Positions 1 to 9,599 of a stretch of 64,000 nt of DNA are shown piece after piece. Numbering within the stretch: position 1 is the first letter of the stretch; each line of letters opens with the position of its first letter. Made by a program: the position numbers and the translations under genes. The DNA is from Glandiceps talaboti (Eukaryota; Hemichordata; Enteropneusta; Spengelidae): the NCBI RefSeq assembly GCF_964340395.1, contig NC_135549.1, positions 22,448,342-22,512,341 on the forward strand. The letters run 5' to 3'. The notes beneath the pieces are model-generated. The model was given only the letters and a program-made list of their open reading frames with translations. It had not been told where the DNA came from and did not search any database.

Positions 1-1024
1 GAATTATTCAAATTGAACAATGTAGAGGAGCAAAATTGATGTTATGTGATACCACTTCTGTATTTCAAAGTACATATACATTATATGTACTGTATTTATT
101 TGGTATAGGAGAATAGTCTGCTGTGACACTTGAATAGTGATTAATGCTTGTTGTGACATTCCAATTATCACATGTGCATATATATACATTTCATTTTATT
201 ATTTACTTTTAATTTTCTTTTACGAGCACACGCATATAATTATGTATTTATTTCCTTTCGATATGTTCACCTTTTAAAAAAAAATATTTGTGTCTGTTTT
301 TACAAATTATTTTTCTTATAATATATTGATGAATTGTAGCGCACAGTGATTGTTAAATTTTCAAAATGAAACACAATATGAGAGAACCCAAAGACCTCAC
401 AATGGATAGTAGGACTTACAGGAGTTAGTTTTGTGAGCGATGAGGTGTATCCTGTTACAGTTTCATAGTTATTTGCTAGATCAACAATTGTGAACGCCGG
501 GAAAAATATTGATTCTTTTTAAGTAAACACAAATCTGTCCTGAAAGTGTTTAAGTAGGGGAACAGGGGTATATCCATAAAAATAAATACAACTGTTTTCA
601 GATTTGCACAAGGAGATTATAGGAATACTCATTTGTGTTATCTCATCGCAAGTACCGGCTTTACCAATTTTGGTCTCACTATAACACGAACACTCTTATT
701 CAACTCGATTGAGGTGAAAGCCAGTGCCCCGTAGCCTGTTTGCTCATGACTTTGAAACTGTACTAAACGTTAAGACAGTAATGTATCGCTTTACTACATA
801 CCGCGGGAACTGTGCATCAACCTGTACATTGATACATATCGGATAACATATTTTATATTTCCAAACATTTACAGCGCTTTCTTGGGCGTTATCTTATCTT
901 TACTTTAATTTATATCTTAGAAATACTTCCGTCTCCTTCCATCCTCGGAGCATTACAAAATTACACGAATCCAATACATGAAGAGTAGGCACTAGCAAAT
1001 AAAGTGAAACGTTTGTTTGTTTAC
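1..1024. other. non-coding stretch, no recognised feature
   Basis: This AT-rich stretch holds only short ORFs without recognisable domains. It does not match the flanks of the other three TRIM units, so it probably lies beyond the left edge of the duplicated unit. I see nothing assignable in it. Confidence 0.4.
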
Positions 1025-1037
1025 GTGCGTGCGTGCC

Positions 1038-1069
<32 letters not shown>

Positions 1070-1071
1070 TG
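1025..1071. repeat. (CG)n/(TG)n microsatellite
   Basis: A run of GC then GT dinucleotides, preceded by GTGC tetramers. Equivalent GT-rich tracts sit at the same place in units B (18350-18448) and D (56527-56667), just left of the shared motif beginning GAAACATTGT. A CTGT tract holds that place in unit C. The microsatellite therefore marks the left edge of the TRIM duplicon. Confidence 0.9.
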
Positions 1072-1720
1072 AAACATTGTCTCATGAGTGAAACACCAAG
1101 CCAACGTCATTTCTCCTTTACAAGCAATGATTGCTATGATCTTTAAACATCATGGTGTTTATTTTATTAGTACTTTATTTCTGATGTTATATTGATTAGC
1201 ATCTAAATTCATAGTAACAGTTATTCCAAAGTGTTTACTATGTATGATACTTTATTCACATATGTACAAATGGATATAAGGATCAGTTACACCTTGATGA
1301 GGAGGTGGTATGTGAATGTTTACAGCTACAATGATGTTGGCTTGGTGTTTTACTCGTGACACATGACATTTAATACACATCCAGACAACTTCTAATGCAA
1401 AAGAAACAATGACATAGGCACCGTGCAAAGTGGTGATATAGAAGTAGTGACGTTGAAAGGTTGATTATCAGTTAGAAAAAAAACAACTGAAGCCATTAAA
1501 ATCATCGAGTCCATGTGTAATGTTTTTATTAGAAGCCTGTTTCTACTACATTGTAAAAGAATTACAATGCTTATCAGGTGTTCAATGTGATTGGGCAAAG
1601 GATCCTGTTGTGTTTATTGTGTCTTTGTTATTGTTAATCTAGAGTTGAAATATGTCTAGCTCTGTGTTAAAAACGTAATGTCCCATGAGTGAAACACCAA
1701 ACATACATCATTCAACTGTA
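1072..1720. repeat. duplicon left arm with a motif in +,-,+ orientation (MITE-like)
   Basis: A motif around CATGAGTGAAACACCAA occurs at about 1080-1110 on the plus strand, inverted at about 1333-1362, and again on the plus strand at about 1683-1715. The first and inverted copies could be terminal inverted repeats of a non-autonomous DNA element of about 280 bp. The arrangement recurs in unit B (about 18450, 18715, 19058). Unit D (56668, 57263) lacks the inverted member. No transposase is seen and the family is not identified. Confidence 0.45.
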
Positions 1721-1979
1721 AGTCAATAGGACCACCTGGTACGTGAATGTGTATTTGTGGATACTACATCCCATCAAATTTTCTGAATTTTCTGCATGAG
1801 TCTCGAAATGTCACAGTTTGTAATGATACATCTTATCCTGGGAAAGGTTCTTTTTAAAATTGCTACACTACTAATTATAAATTAGTGTCATAATTATAGT
1901 GTTTAATGATAAATTGTTTTCTGTGAAAACATACAGTTCTCTATATATGTTTGTTCCTCTATAATTCTATGTTGCCATG

Positions 1980-2760
1980 CATTTTCGATTCGTAAACTAT
2001 CTATGAGGATAGGGGTGGACTACCCTTCCTCGTTATACTTCAAGTCCGGAGATTATTCTTTTCCCCGTCATAGTGACTTGAGTATGTCTAACTATCAGTT
2101 CTGTTTGTCAACATATTGTTTGTGGGTGGATTTGTTTCCTCTTTGTTTTTCACATCGCCGGGCTTGTCTTGAGGTGCTCATGACCGCCATCATTCAAGTC
2201 GGTTCGCGTTTTATCTTCGTCGTTACTAACTTCTATTTGTTAAAGTTGATCTTGCACGTTTCATTTTTTGCTGTTATCATTGACTCTTTCCATTCCACAA
2301 CTTTGCTCTGCAACTTTTTGTACAGGTTTGTTTCAAACGGTGTTTCTAGTTTTCCTCTTATCATATGTTTAACAACTTTGGTTATAGCTAGACTTTTACA
2401 ATTGTAGCGTGATTGCGCTTGTTGGTATATTTCTTCATTTTAGCTTTTGTCATTTCATCCTTTTCTTTTATGGTCGATTGTGTTGTTGTCATGCCAAAGT
2501 ATGTTGGTAGTTTGATGTGTTCAGCTGTCGGTGGATAATTTCTATGGCTGCTGGTAGGTCAATCGTACAGTGTGGTGTGTACAGTTCTTGTTTTCATGGT
2601 TTTCTGTCGGAATGATCGAATGGCTTTCTCTAGCATGGGCACGGATCTGTCGGCTTCGCTATTGGATCGGAGCTAGCATGTGTTATCTTACGGTGCTTGA
2701 ATCCCATATATTCTGCAAATTATGTGGGTGGTTTCACTTGGGTAACAGCAACACAGCAAA
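1980..2760 (-). mobile_element. Ty3/Gypsy pol remnant (integrase 3' part), unit A
   Basis: Minus-strand frames give, with frameshifts and stops, the end of a Ty3/Gypsy-type integrase. Pieces include GFKHRK, the YRSTPH-like stretch (best kept in the unit C copy), KLPTYFG, and near the lower end LETPF followed by NASFVKQI. These correspond to the catalytic-core end and C-terminal region of retroelement integrases. No LTRs or other pol domains are recognised. The same fragment lies downstream of all four TRIM copies, so it was present before the array expanded. The plus-strand ORF here is an antisense reading and is probably not a gene. Confidence 0.65.
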
Positions 2761-4335
2761 AAAACTAACCACCCCATCAATAGATAATAATCGCCGCTCC
2801 CTAACTAAAAACTTGTCAATCTAAACGTATACTAAACGTAGCTTTGGTCTTGTAGTCAGATGACCATCTTCTTCCTTGATGTACAGGAAAAAGAGAACGG
2901 GGACAATAGATGTGACATATGATAACCGACTTGCAGCTTTCTTCTTGTCGGTGATAAGATTTTAATCAGGTTTATTTTATAGGTATTTCATAATATGTAG
3001 CCCAATGAATGTAACTGTAGTTGGAAAGGTAAGCCAGGGTGTGTTAGGTATGGTAGAAGACATGCCAACTTATTCATGAAGAAAGTTCATCGTGCAAAGA
3101 TCTTTGAAGGGAGTTGTTGCATGACTAATAGTTGAAGTTGAAGTGGTCGCTATTGGTCGCCCCTTAACTCATGCAATCTATAATCATTATCTACTGGTCA
3201 AAATCACCAGCATCACAACACGGAAATCAGTGAATTCGAAGGTACAGTTTCACTACTTGCTATTAATTTACAATACAGCAACTAAGCTACTCGACGCGAA
3301 TATAACACAGAATGTCCAACGTAATGGACAACATATGCATGTAGAAAAAAGTAGTTGTCTTTACTTTTCTCACAAGCTTTTAATATAGAATGGAGGGTTG
3401 CTGTAGTGGTCCATGTACTCGAACACAGTAACGTCACAGTCATATATAGCTAGTACCAATGCAAAACAACGTGGATTCACGCATGACTATGAGGGCGCTG
3501 TTCGGCTTGGACAAAATATAGAGACAACGCGTATGTAAATCACTTCCTTTCTTTTCTGGACTCAATGAACACTTCTCTTAAAGTAAATTTGTAGTGAGTA
3601 AAGAATTCGGAAAATAAAATCGAAAGCTTCGTTACAATGCCAGATTTGTAAGTTTTAATTATCCATGTCCATGGCCAAAATATTCTCTAAACAAGTGCCA
3701 AAACCCAACATACAATTATTTTCAAGTTTCAAAGATAAAATACATTTTGAAACGTGAGTTTGAAGTGTGTCATGTTTTATCAAATACATACATCTTTAGT
3801 CTTCGGATTTTAGCTAATGTGAAACACTCACGATAGATGTTTTGAACATGATTTGTTTTCTACTTGTTTGCTGTGGTTTGATTTTCATTGGCCAGATGAA
3901 TGATAAATGGGTACTTATTTTGGATTTTTAATTCTTAAGACAACCCTACTGTGTTTTCTTACTTGTAAAAACAATGTGAAATAGCATCTACCAAGTCCGC
4001 GTTTGTAACCCAGTAAAATTGCAAGTAGCTAAAATCTATGTAAAATGTTTGTTATCGTACGCACAATAAGAAACGCATTTTTAATGTTTTTCAATTTATT
4101 AATTTACACACAAGGATTTAGTATATGTAGTTTAACATTATTTTCCAAGTATGAAACATAGAAGAGTTGTTTTATGAATTGAAAATCCAAAATAAATACA
4201 TGCCTATAGTCACTTGAATTGGTGGAGGTCAAAAACTTAAACACATGTTTAGGTAATAAAGATAATAATTATAAGTTTCATTCAGTATGTATATATCATT
4301 AGCAAATAATTATTCTTCACCCAATATCACGACTC
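2761..4335. other. downstream flank of TRIM copy A
   Basis: This stretch separates the Gypsy remnant from the TRIM A 3' end and matches units B and D at about 20100-21080 and 58340-59350. Unit A keeps about 565 bp (roughly 3738-4303) that are missing from B and D; unit C shares the right end of that piece. The absence is therefore probably a deletion in a common ancestor of the B and D flanks. No gene is recognised. Confidence 0.5.
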
Positions 4336-4341
4336 TTTATC
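4336..4341 (-). terminator. poly(A) signal variant GATAAA, TRIM A
   Basis: On the minus strand the hexamer reads GATAAA, about 92 bp past the stop of copy A. At the aligned position copies B, C and D have canonical AATAAA. The position is conserved; its use as a poly(A) signal is inferred. Confidence 0.5.
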
Positions 4342-4432
4342 AGTTCGTCAACTGCCACCAAAATAAGAATGTCAACGACTTGATGACAAACTGGCTTTGG
4401 ATTTAGCCTCAGTATGCAGTAACGCAATGCTG

Positions 4433-7400
4433 TTAGTATTTATATTTCTTGATGCAGTTGTTATCACAGTCTGCGACGATAACATGTCCATCATCTGTCA
4501 CAGCCAATCCATGTGGTCTGTTCAGTTTATCATGTTGACTTTCAATGGAACGGATTAATTCACCATCATAGGTCAGTACTAGTATTCTGTGTGGGTCAGC
4601 AGTTCCTTCATCAGCTACTAGAATATGATTTTCACGGTCTACAGCTATACCATTGCAATGGTGTAACTTGTCTACATCTCCTAGGTTTGTTATCTTCCTT
4701 ACCATCTCTCCAGTCTCTCTGCAGATCACTATCTGACCTGCTACGTCACTGACAAGAACGTCATCATTCTGACCAGCTGTTACAAAGTGTGGAGCACCCA
4801 GTTTACCACCCCGTTCTTCTCTACTACCAATCCTGATGATGAATTCTCCATCCTGGTTGAATACAAAGATACACTTTGCTTCGGGATCAGCTACTAATAT
4901 ATGACCTCTTCTATTGACAGCAACACCATATGGCTTGACAAAGTCTTTGTGGGTGAATTCTTTTATTTGATGTCCATCATCATCATGGATGTTCACAATT
5001 TTGTGTTCCCACGACACTGTTACAATGTTACCACTTGGTGTTACTGCAACACCTGTAGTATGTATGTAAGGTGTTTTGATGTTTGATTTGTGATTAGCAT
5101 CCTTCTCAATGATTTGTAATCTTATATTTGCAGCATCAGCGACCAGTACATCACCGTTCTCTGCAACCGTAACTCCTACTGGTGAGTTGAACTCTTCAGG
5201 ACCAGTACCTTTCTTGCCTACTTTCCATACTGGTCTACCAGTATCGACTACATCTATCACATATGGGTTACCTTCAGCCGGGATACCATACAGATATACC
5301 TTCATAGAATGGGGTCCTTCTTTTGTTGGTCGATACGTCACTTCATATCTACCATCTTCTTTGTCATTTATCTTTATATCTATGTATTGTCCTGTTGGAT
5401 CACTAACCGTGATTTTCACTTGCATTCCTGGAATTCCCAGTGGATTGCCTGTTTGACCCAGTGGTGTTACGATTGTTGTACAGTCTGCATCCTTTCCAGT
5501 ATTATATGTTGACACTCTACACGTGCATTTACCATCTATAACATGGAAAATATCTACATTATATGGATTTCCTTCTGCTTCCTTGTTGTAAATATGGACA
5601 GTTATATGATGTCTTCCTTCTGTTTTCGGTTTGAATGTCACAATAGTTCTCCCATCAAGTTGATCGTTTACTACAAAGTGAACGTCTTGCTGATCTGAAT
5701 CACAAATTCGAACTTTGATAGGTATATCAGAAATACCCAATGGAGTACCATCCTTGTTGAGTGGAGTGATGGTGGCTGTACATTCCTTGTTGATTCCTCC
5801 ATTATGTGTTGACACTTTACACCTTACTTTGCCCTCAGCATTCAATAGTGTGTTGACGTTTAGAACATCAATAGTAAATGGGCTTCCACTTGCTTCAATT
5901 TCAAAAATGTGTACCGTCAGCGTATGTTGCCCTGGTTTAACTGGTCTATAGCTCGCCAAGTAACTGCCATCACGGTTTTCCTCTACTTTTATATCAATAG
6001 GCTGGTCATCAGCATCTCGAACTATAGCCTCTACCGGAACTCCTGGTACAACATTTCCTTTCTTGTCAAGTGGAAAAATGGTTGTTTTGTATTCAGCATT
6101 CAACCCAGCATTGTAAGTGGAAAATTTACACATCATTTTCCCTTCATCGTTTTTCAGTCTTTCTTTGTCAATCACATCTATTATGAAAGGAGTTCCTGCA
6201 GCGTCAATCTCAAATATATGGATATTCATCTTATGCTGGCCTTCCTGTATTGGTGTATAGGTTGCTGTGTATGTACCATCACTATTGTCAGTAACATCGC
6301 AGTCTATATGTTCACTGTTTGGATTTTGGATGGACACAAAGACTGGTATTCCAGGCAATCCTAGTGGGTTCTCCATCTTATCTAGAGGAGTGATGGTAGA
6401 TTTATATTCTGTCCCTTTGCCAGCATTGTATGTTGACACTCTACACATAGTTTTACCATTCTCATTAACAAGTTGTGCAACTTCTATGACATCTATAATG
6501 TATGGGTTTTGTTCCATTGGAACACCATGTACATAAACAGTCATACGATGTTTGCCAGCCTTAGTTGGAAGATATCCAACCATGGACGTTCCATCCCCAA
6601 CATCTTCTAGGTGATATGTTAACAGTTGTCCATCCGGGTCATGAATAGTGACATCAATCATCATTCCAGGCACACCAAGTGGTTTACCATCCTTATCCAG
6701 TGGAACAATGGTAGATCTGTACTTTGTACCTAGTCCAGCATTGTGTGTCGTCAATTGACATGGCATCTTACCATTATCATTCAGATGGCCTAAAATATCT
6801 TTCACTTCGATGTAGTATGGATTGTTTGCCAACGGACTATCATAAATACACACGGTCATTTCATGTCTGCCTTGTGTGATAGGTCTGTAAGTTACTTCAT
6901 AGCTACCATCACCTCTGTCTTGGATCTTTGTGTTTATCTCGTTATCATCTGAATCTTTGATTGACACTTGAAGGGGTAGGACTGACACACCAAGTGGACT
7001 TCCATCCATATCTGTAGGTGTGATGATTGACGTGCATACAACATCCTTTGTTGCAGTGAATGACTCAATTGTACACGTCAACTTCTTTTCAGGGCCAACA
7101 AATACTGAATTCTTTGTTGATATATCTGGTAGTGTGGAAGGATGAAAAAAGTGTGGATACTCTGCAGTCAAAGATTTGTGCTGTTTGAAGTCCTGTGAGG
7201 AAACGTTATCAAGTTGTCGACAAATGCTTGCCTTGGTAGTCAGCAAGTCAAAATCACCACTATGCTGTACAATGTTTTCACTAAATCTGCAAGCTCCATC
7301 TGTTCCTGCTAGCTGTATCAGGATATCTTCTTTCTCCACAAGTAAAGATGCCTTCAGAACATCTTCCCTGTCTTGTATAATTGACAACATATCCTTCTCA

Positions 7401-8224
7401 CGCTTTTGAAGTACTTCAATCCAATTTCGAAAGAACGATTTGACTCTGGTCTCTTGTTCTTGACTATTCTGTACAACATTGGTGTTTTCTTTGTTGATTT
7501 CGATAAGTGTGTCTCGTAGATTTTCGCGCTTCTCTGCTGCAGTTTTTATCTTTCCCTTGATAATATTTTTGTATTTCTCCATGGCCTTTCCAATTTCCAT
7601 CACCATATGTCCTTCACTTCTTGGATGGGTTATAAAAGCACACTGTAGACACAGTGGTACTTGGCATTCATCGCTGTCACAGTACAAAGTAATTTCATGG
7701 TTTTCATGGTTTCTCTTACTGCAGTGCTGTTTAGGACGGATGAATGATTCTATAGTTTCCCATGGATATGACTTTAGATCAGAAAGCGTCAATATGTCAT
7801 GAGCACCAAGAGCAAATGTATGTCTGTGTGCATCATGACAGAATTGACACAAAAATGCAACACAATCTAAACAGAATGACACTGATATGTCACCCTTTTC
7901 ACCATGACAACTCTGACACGAGATGTCTTGGCCCTTTTGCAGGTTTTGCTGCTTCTCATAGTAATCTTTCTGATTCAAAATGGTGGCACTGGTTTGGAAA
8001 CCTATGTCACCTTTTTGTGGTGTTGTCGTAGACTGTGAACATATTTGACACTTAATCACTTCATCCTTGCCAATCTGTTCAATCAAACAGGGTTGACAGA
8101 ACACGTGGAGACAAGGAAGATATTTTGGTATCCGGGTACTTTCATCGTATTCGTTGCTACAGAGCCTACAGGTCAACACACTGGGATCGAAAGTAAACTT
8201 CTTTGAGGGGTCAGCTGTTGCCAT
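4433..8224 (-). CDS. TRIM-family protein A: RING, two B-boxes, coiled coil, six filamin repeats, NHL propeller
   Basis: Putative RING-type E3 ubiquitin ligase of 1263 residues in one coding exon. The RING is a complete C3HC4 set (C19, C22, C38, H40, C43, C46, C59, C62). B-box 1 spans about 103-142 (C103, C106, C118, C121, C126, C129, H133, H142). B-box 2 spans about 168-206 (C168, H173, C182, C187, C192, C195, H200, H206). A helical, charged coiled-coil region covers about 207-335. Six filamin/ABP280-type Ig repeats of about 100 residues run from about 380 to 995, each with a DGSY-like turn and a late NPY/SPF-IDV strand. The last 265 residues form NHL-type propeller blades (PVGVTV, HILVADP, HGLAVTDDG). 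TRIM-NHL proteins often bind RNA or protein through the propeller; the target here is unknown. The start lies 18 nt after an inferred splice acceptor in the context AAACATGG. Copy D is the closest relative over the gene body. Confidence 0.93.
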   Translation of the reverse strand: MATADPSKKFTFDPSVLTCRLCSNEYDESTRIPKYLPCLHVFCQPCLIEQIGKDEVIKCQICSQSTTTPQKGDIGFQTSATILNQKDYYEKQQNLQKGQDISCQSCHGEKGDISVSFCLDCVAFLCQFCHDAHRHTFALGAHDILTLSDLKSYPWETIESFIRPKQHCSKRNHENHEITLYCDSDECQVPLCLQCAFITHPRSEGHMVMEIGKAMEKYKNIIKGKIKTAAEKRENLRDTLIEINKENTNVVQNSQEQETRVKSFFRNWIEVLQKREKDMLSIIQDREDVLKASLLVEKEDILIQLAGTDGACRFSENIVQHSGDFDLLTTKASICRQLDNVSSQDFKQHKSLTAEYPHFFHPSTLPDISTKNSVFVGPEKKLTCTIESFTATKDVVCTSIITPTDMDGSPLGVSVLPLQVSIKDSDDNEINTKIQDRGDGSYEVTYRPITQGRHEMTVCIYDSPLANNPYYIEVKDILGHLNDNGKMPCQLTTHNAGLGTKYRSTIVPLDKDGKPLGVPGMMIDVTIHDPDGQLLTYHLEDVGDGTSMVGYLPTKAGKHRMTVYVHGVPMEQNPYIIDVIEVAQLVNENGKTMCRVSTYNAGKGTEYKSTITPLDKMENPLGLPGIPVFVSIQNPNSEHIDCDVTDNSDGTYTATYTPIQEGQHKMNIHIFEIDAAGTPFIIDVIDKERLKNDEGKMMCKFSTYNAGLNAEYKTTIFPLDKKGNVVPGVPVEAIVRDADDQPIDIKVEENRDGSYLASYRPVKPGQHTLTVHIFEIEASGSPFTIDVLNVNTLLNAEGKVRCKVSTHNGGINKECTATITPLNKDGTPLGISDIPIKVRICDSDQQDVHFVVNDQLDGRTIVTFKPKTEGRHHITVHIYNKEAEGNPYNVDIFHVIDGKCTCRVSTYNTGKDADCTTIVTPLGQTGNPLGIPGMQVKITVSDPTGQYIDIKINDKEDGRYEVTYRPTKEGPHSMKVYLYGIPAEGNPYVIDVVDTGRPVWKVGKKGTGPEEFNSPVGVTVAENGDVLVADAANIRLQIIEKDANHKSNIKTPYIHTTGVAVTPSGNIVTVSWEHKIVNIHDDDGHQIKEFTHKDFVKPYGVAVNRRGHILVADPEAKCIFVFNQDGEFIIRIGSREERGGKLGAPHFVTAGQNDDVLVSDVAGQIVICRETGEMVRKITNLGDVDKLHHCNGIAVDRENHILVADEGTADPHRILVLTYDGELIRSIESQHDKLNRPHGLAVTDDGHVIVADCDNNCIKKYKY

Positions 8225-8242
8225 GTTTGACTTAGGTATTCA

Positions 8243-8910
8243 CTGAAAAAAAAGCAGCAGAAAATTTAATCAACTGGTTGTAAAAAACACATTTCAGCTT
8301 TTTGTGCGCCAAATTGTTTAATAAGTGAGTGCTATGAACTTTTTACGTAAAGGTTAACATGTAAATTAAGTGCTACGTTTACAACTCAAATGGATATTAA
8401 AAGTGTGTTGCTTACTTGGTTTAAAACAATAGTACCGTAAACTTCTTCAACTAAATTCGAGAAATCCGAACGTTTTGATCCTGGTATTACCATTGAAGGA
8501 GAAAGCCACTGTAGGGAAAAATATATGTTTTCGTATCAAATGAGGCCTTCAGATTTAAAAAATTTAAGACCTGGGACTTGCTGACATCGAAGAAACATCT
8601 TGTATCAAAATACTATCATATATGTAAAGTAAAATGTTCACCTTTGATTGCCTTTACTTAACTGAACTGTTTAGAATTTCGTTTTCCTTGCAATTGAAAG
8701 GTTGTAAGTGTATAAGGTTACCAATGAATACATTCCTCTCAAAGAAGAGGGTCTAATAATACTTTAGTACTTAAATGTACCGTTTACAAGTGGAGGGCCA
8801 TGAGTTAAGTGAAGTGACACGCCATCGCGCGGACATACGATGGTGGCTGTATTTAACCCCTTATGGCCGTATGGCCATTTGTGTCTGTGTATTATGTAGT
8901 GTCAGCTTAC
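8243..8910 (-). other. 5'-UTR intron of TRIM A
   Basis: On the minus strand the upper end reads CAG|GTAAGC, and the lower end is a T-rich tract ending TTTTCAG|TGAATACC, 18 nt before the ATG. Both signals recur at aligned positions in copies C and D. The intron is about 668 bp and, unlike those of B, C and D, holds no long microsatellite. This is a prediction from motifs and conservation, without transcript evidence. Confidence 0.7.
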
Positions 8911-9110
8911 CTGATGCAGAGGCCAACTGCTCCTGTACAGTTCATCTACCCTGAAATGGTTCGGGACTTATGGTGAGATACACATCACTTTCCCTGTTTC
9001 AAGGTATTTGGATAACTCTCTATTAGTGCAATTGGTTCAGCAACGTACAACGTCTGGCAAACCAATTATTCTGTGAGATGAAGAAATAAGTGAATACATT
9101 AACCATAATA
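8911..9110 (-). promoter_or_regulatory. non-coding exon 1 and promoter-proximal region of TRIM A
   Basis: This block is conserved upstream of all four TRIM copies, from the donor outward, while the intron between diverges. It should contain the 5' non-coding exon, ending in TGCATCAG at 8911, and proximal promoter sequence. Minus-strand CCAAT motifs occur at about 9025-9070. The transcription start cannot be placed, so the outer limit is approximate. Confidence 0.5.
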
Positions 9111-9157
9111 CATATCACTCCGATCGATATTGTATTATATATTAGTGACGACATTAT

Positions 9158-9330
9158 AAGGGGCTTCACACTACCAGAAATAGTCCGGATTGGGACCGCT
9201 TTAACTTTTGGTCCTCTCTAAAAGTACTGTGTGAACGCGTTAAATCGGTCTAAGTCCAACTTTTTAAAGTCCAGATGCAATAGGTGGACTAAGTCCCGGA
9301 CCAGATTTGTATGTGTGAACGCATTTAGAG
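9158..9330. mobile_element. MITE-like element with imperfect terminal inverted repeats
   Basis: The left end has TTCACACTACCAG followed by TAGTCCGG; the right end, read inverted, gives TTCACACATACA then TGGTCCGG. The ends are thus imperfect inverted repeats of roughly 30 bp around a body of about 170 bp with further GTCC/GGAC motifs. This suggests a small non-autonomous DNA transposon. The family and target duplication are not resolved. Confidence 0.45.
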
Positions 9331-9410
9331 CGTACACATATCGAGTAGTTTAAAGATTTCATTGTATACATAAACAATAACTGTTATCTACAGAAAATAC
9401 AGAAATATAC

Positions 9411-9534
9411 AGGTGTGTGTGTGTGTGGGGGGGGGAGTGTCATTTTGGAAAATGTGGTTTTTACTGGTCACTTTGGCTTTGGGTCAGTTAGAGAAAACCC
9501 ATGTCCAAAACACCCCTCTCCCCCCCCCCCCCCC
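9411..9534. repeat. (GT)n, G run and C run
   Basis: A short GT tract runs into G9 near 9435; a C run near 9520-9534 follows. The matching place in spacer IV (47059-47171 and 47255-47271) has a far longer GT tract of about 55 repeats and a similar C run. Length differs strongly between the two copies. Confidence 0.85.
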
Positions 9535-9599
9535 AGTCAATTAAAAATGCCCGGCTCCTAAGATATGGCCTAATTACTAAAAATCATTAATTATGCAAA

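Noticed and set aside
2003-2407. Plus-strand ORF of 134 residues repeated in all units
   Set aside because: The minus strand reads as a Ty3/Gypsy integrase fragment, which explains the partly open antisense frame. Copies differ in length and end at different stops. I kept it only as a low-priority question.
4513-8031. Many plus-strand ORFs opposite TRIM A, with similar sets opposite B, C and D
   Set aside because: They are antisense shadows of the TRIM coding exon, recur only because the sense gene is duplicated, and show no domains.
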